A stretch of 14,045 nt of DNA from NCBI GenBank assembly GCA_016282815.1, contig JAEELU010000043.1, positions 1 through 14,045 of the forward strand. Direction: 5' to 3'. The notes under the pieces are model-generated. The model worked only from the letters and a program-made list of their open reading frames with translations. It made no database searches and was not told the origin of the DNA. Shown one piece after another: positions 13,517 to 14,045 of this stretch. Positions within the stretch are counted from its first letter, which is position 1, and each line of letters starts with the position of its first letter. Position numbers and translations under genes: made by a program. The stretch is from Acholeplasmatales bacterium. GTDB taxonomy: Bacteria; Bacillota_I; Bacilli_A; Acholeplasmatales; Anaeroplasmataceae.

Positions 13517-14045
13517 TATTCTTCATTATATCTTTTATTCCCTTATCTAATAATTCTTCTGCTTTAGATGGATCTATATCTAATGAATCTATGCAATAAT
13601 TATAGGTTTCCTTAACACCAAAGAATGTTTTTGATATTTCACTTACATATTCATATCCCATATGCCTATCTACCTTACCACCTGCAGTTGAAAAATAGAT
13701 TAGTCTATTAGCCTTCCCAAAGCCTATTATATTACCTTTTTCATCATATCCAAATGTTAATCCACCAATGCTTATATTTTCAAAATATATCTTTAGGATA
13801 GCTGGAAATGATAAATCCCAGTATGGTGCAGCAATAATAATCTCATCTGCATTCATAAAGTCTTTACCATAATCATAAATAGGATCACTAAAATCATGAT
13901 TTAGCTTGGCTAAATCTCTTTTATGAATAGCTTCATTATCGATAGGCTTTATATCAGTATCATATAATTTTACTATTTTAACATCCTTTTTATCCTTGAT
14001 ATATTCTAAATATAATCTTCTTGTTCTAGAATTATCTCTTGTACA
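13503..14045 (-). CDS. Flavodoxin-fold NAD(P)H oxidoreductase, AzoR/quinone reductase type (N-terminus off the window)
   Basis: The frame runs open to the window edge, giving 181 codons including the stop; about ten N-terminal residues are missing. The first visible residues, C-T-R-D-N-S-R-T, match the FMN-phosphate loop of Flavodoxin_2 (NAD(P)H dehydrogenase/FMN azoreductase) proteins, which typically begin with a strand ending N-A-C-x-R-x-x-S-R-T. A-A-P-Y-W-D-L-S-F-P-A-x-L-K, G-L-T-F-G-Y-D-x-x-G and Y-F-S-T-A-G-G are the other FMN-site segments of the family. These soluble flavoenzymes pass two electrons from NAD(P)H to quinones, azo dyes or flavins; the physiological substrate is unknown. 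An internal ATG at 13856 is not the true start, since conserved sequence continues upstream of it. A strong terminator overlaps the stop codon. Confidence 0.9.
   Translation of the reverse strand, partial: CTRDNSRTRRLYLEYIKDKKDVKIVKLYDTDIKPIDNEAIHKRDLAKLNHDFSDPIYDYGKDFMNADEIIIAAPYWDLSFPAILKIYFENISIGGLTFGYDEKGNIIGFGKANRLIYFSTAGGKVDRHMGYEYVSEISKTFFGVKETYNYCIDSLDIDPSKAEELLDKGIKDIMKNIESL

Noticed and set aside
1..14045. tRNA or rRNA genes, CRISPR array, insertion sequence, prophage or defence genes
   Set aside because: No regularly spaced repeats, transposase or integrase motifs, and no cloverleaf-like segments were seen on either strand.

Overview
The window is AT-rich chromosomal DNA (intergenic regions close to 20-25% G+C, rpoBC nearer 40%). 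The proteins are Gram-positive in type: a YlbF/YmcA-family protein, RpoB and RpoC without the large proteobacterial insertions, and a lipoprotein signal. Trp is read from TGG and no gene needs TGA as a sense codon, so the standard bacterial code fits. The best guess is an uncultured gut member of the Bacilli/Mollicutes borderland (Erysipelotrichia, Acholeplasma or RF39-like). This is an inference from family resemblance, not a placement.

Layout. 1-923 (-): partial surface lipoprotein with an Ig-like domain and Asn/Gly-rich short repeats. 1002-1910 (-): sugar-phosphate-type nucleotidyltransferase. 1949-3115 (-): Sel1-repeat scaffold protein. 3176-3523 (-): YlbF/YmcA family. 3613-4436 (+): peptide deformylase (def) with a translationally coupled two-helix membrane protein. 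These converge on a shared bidirectional terminator with a TrmH/SpoU rRNA methyltransferase (4478-5182, -). 5314-12922 (-): rpoC and rpoB, overlapping by 8 nt, with a terminator after rpoC and a structured ~170-nt leader before rpoB. 13205-13435 (-): small membrane protein. 13503-14045 (-): flavodoxin-fold NAD(P)H oxidoreductase, missing about its first ten residues at the window edge.

How it works together. Most genes are housekeeping: transcription (rpoB, rpoC), protein maturation (def), RNA modification (trmH-like) and probably RNA-turnover adaptation (ylbF). rpoBC here is separate from the ribosomal-protein genes (rplJL upstream, rpsL/rpsG/fusA downstream) that usually flank it. It has its own promoters just after a strong terminator.

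Most notable. I see no new multi-gene system. The best leads are regulatory. Three genes (def, ylbF, trmH-like) have a perfect TATAAT 16-18 nt before the start codon, and rpoB has a near match at 16 nt. This predicts mRNAs with leaders of only about 10-12 nt that begin at a GGTGA-type Shine-Dalgarno. Genes that are second in their operon instead use AGGAGG-type sites or translational coupling. Second, the rpoB leader holds two direct repeats that can each pair with the same central strand. Third, RpoB carries Gln at the position of E. coli His526, the classic rifamycin-contact residue.
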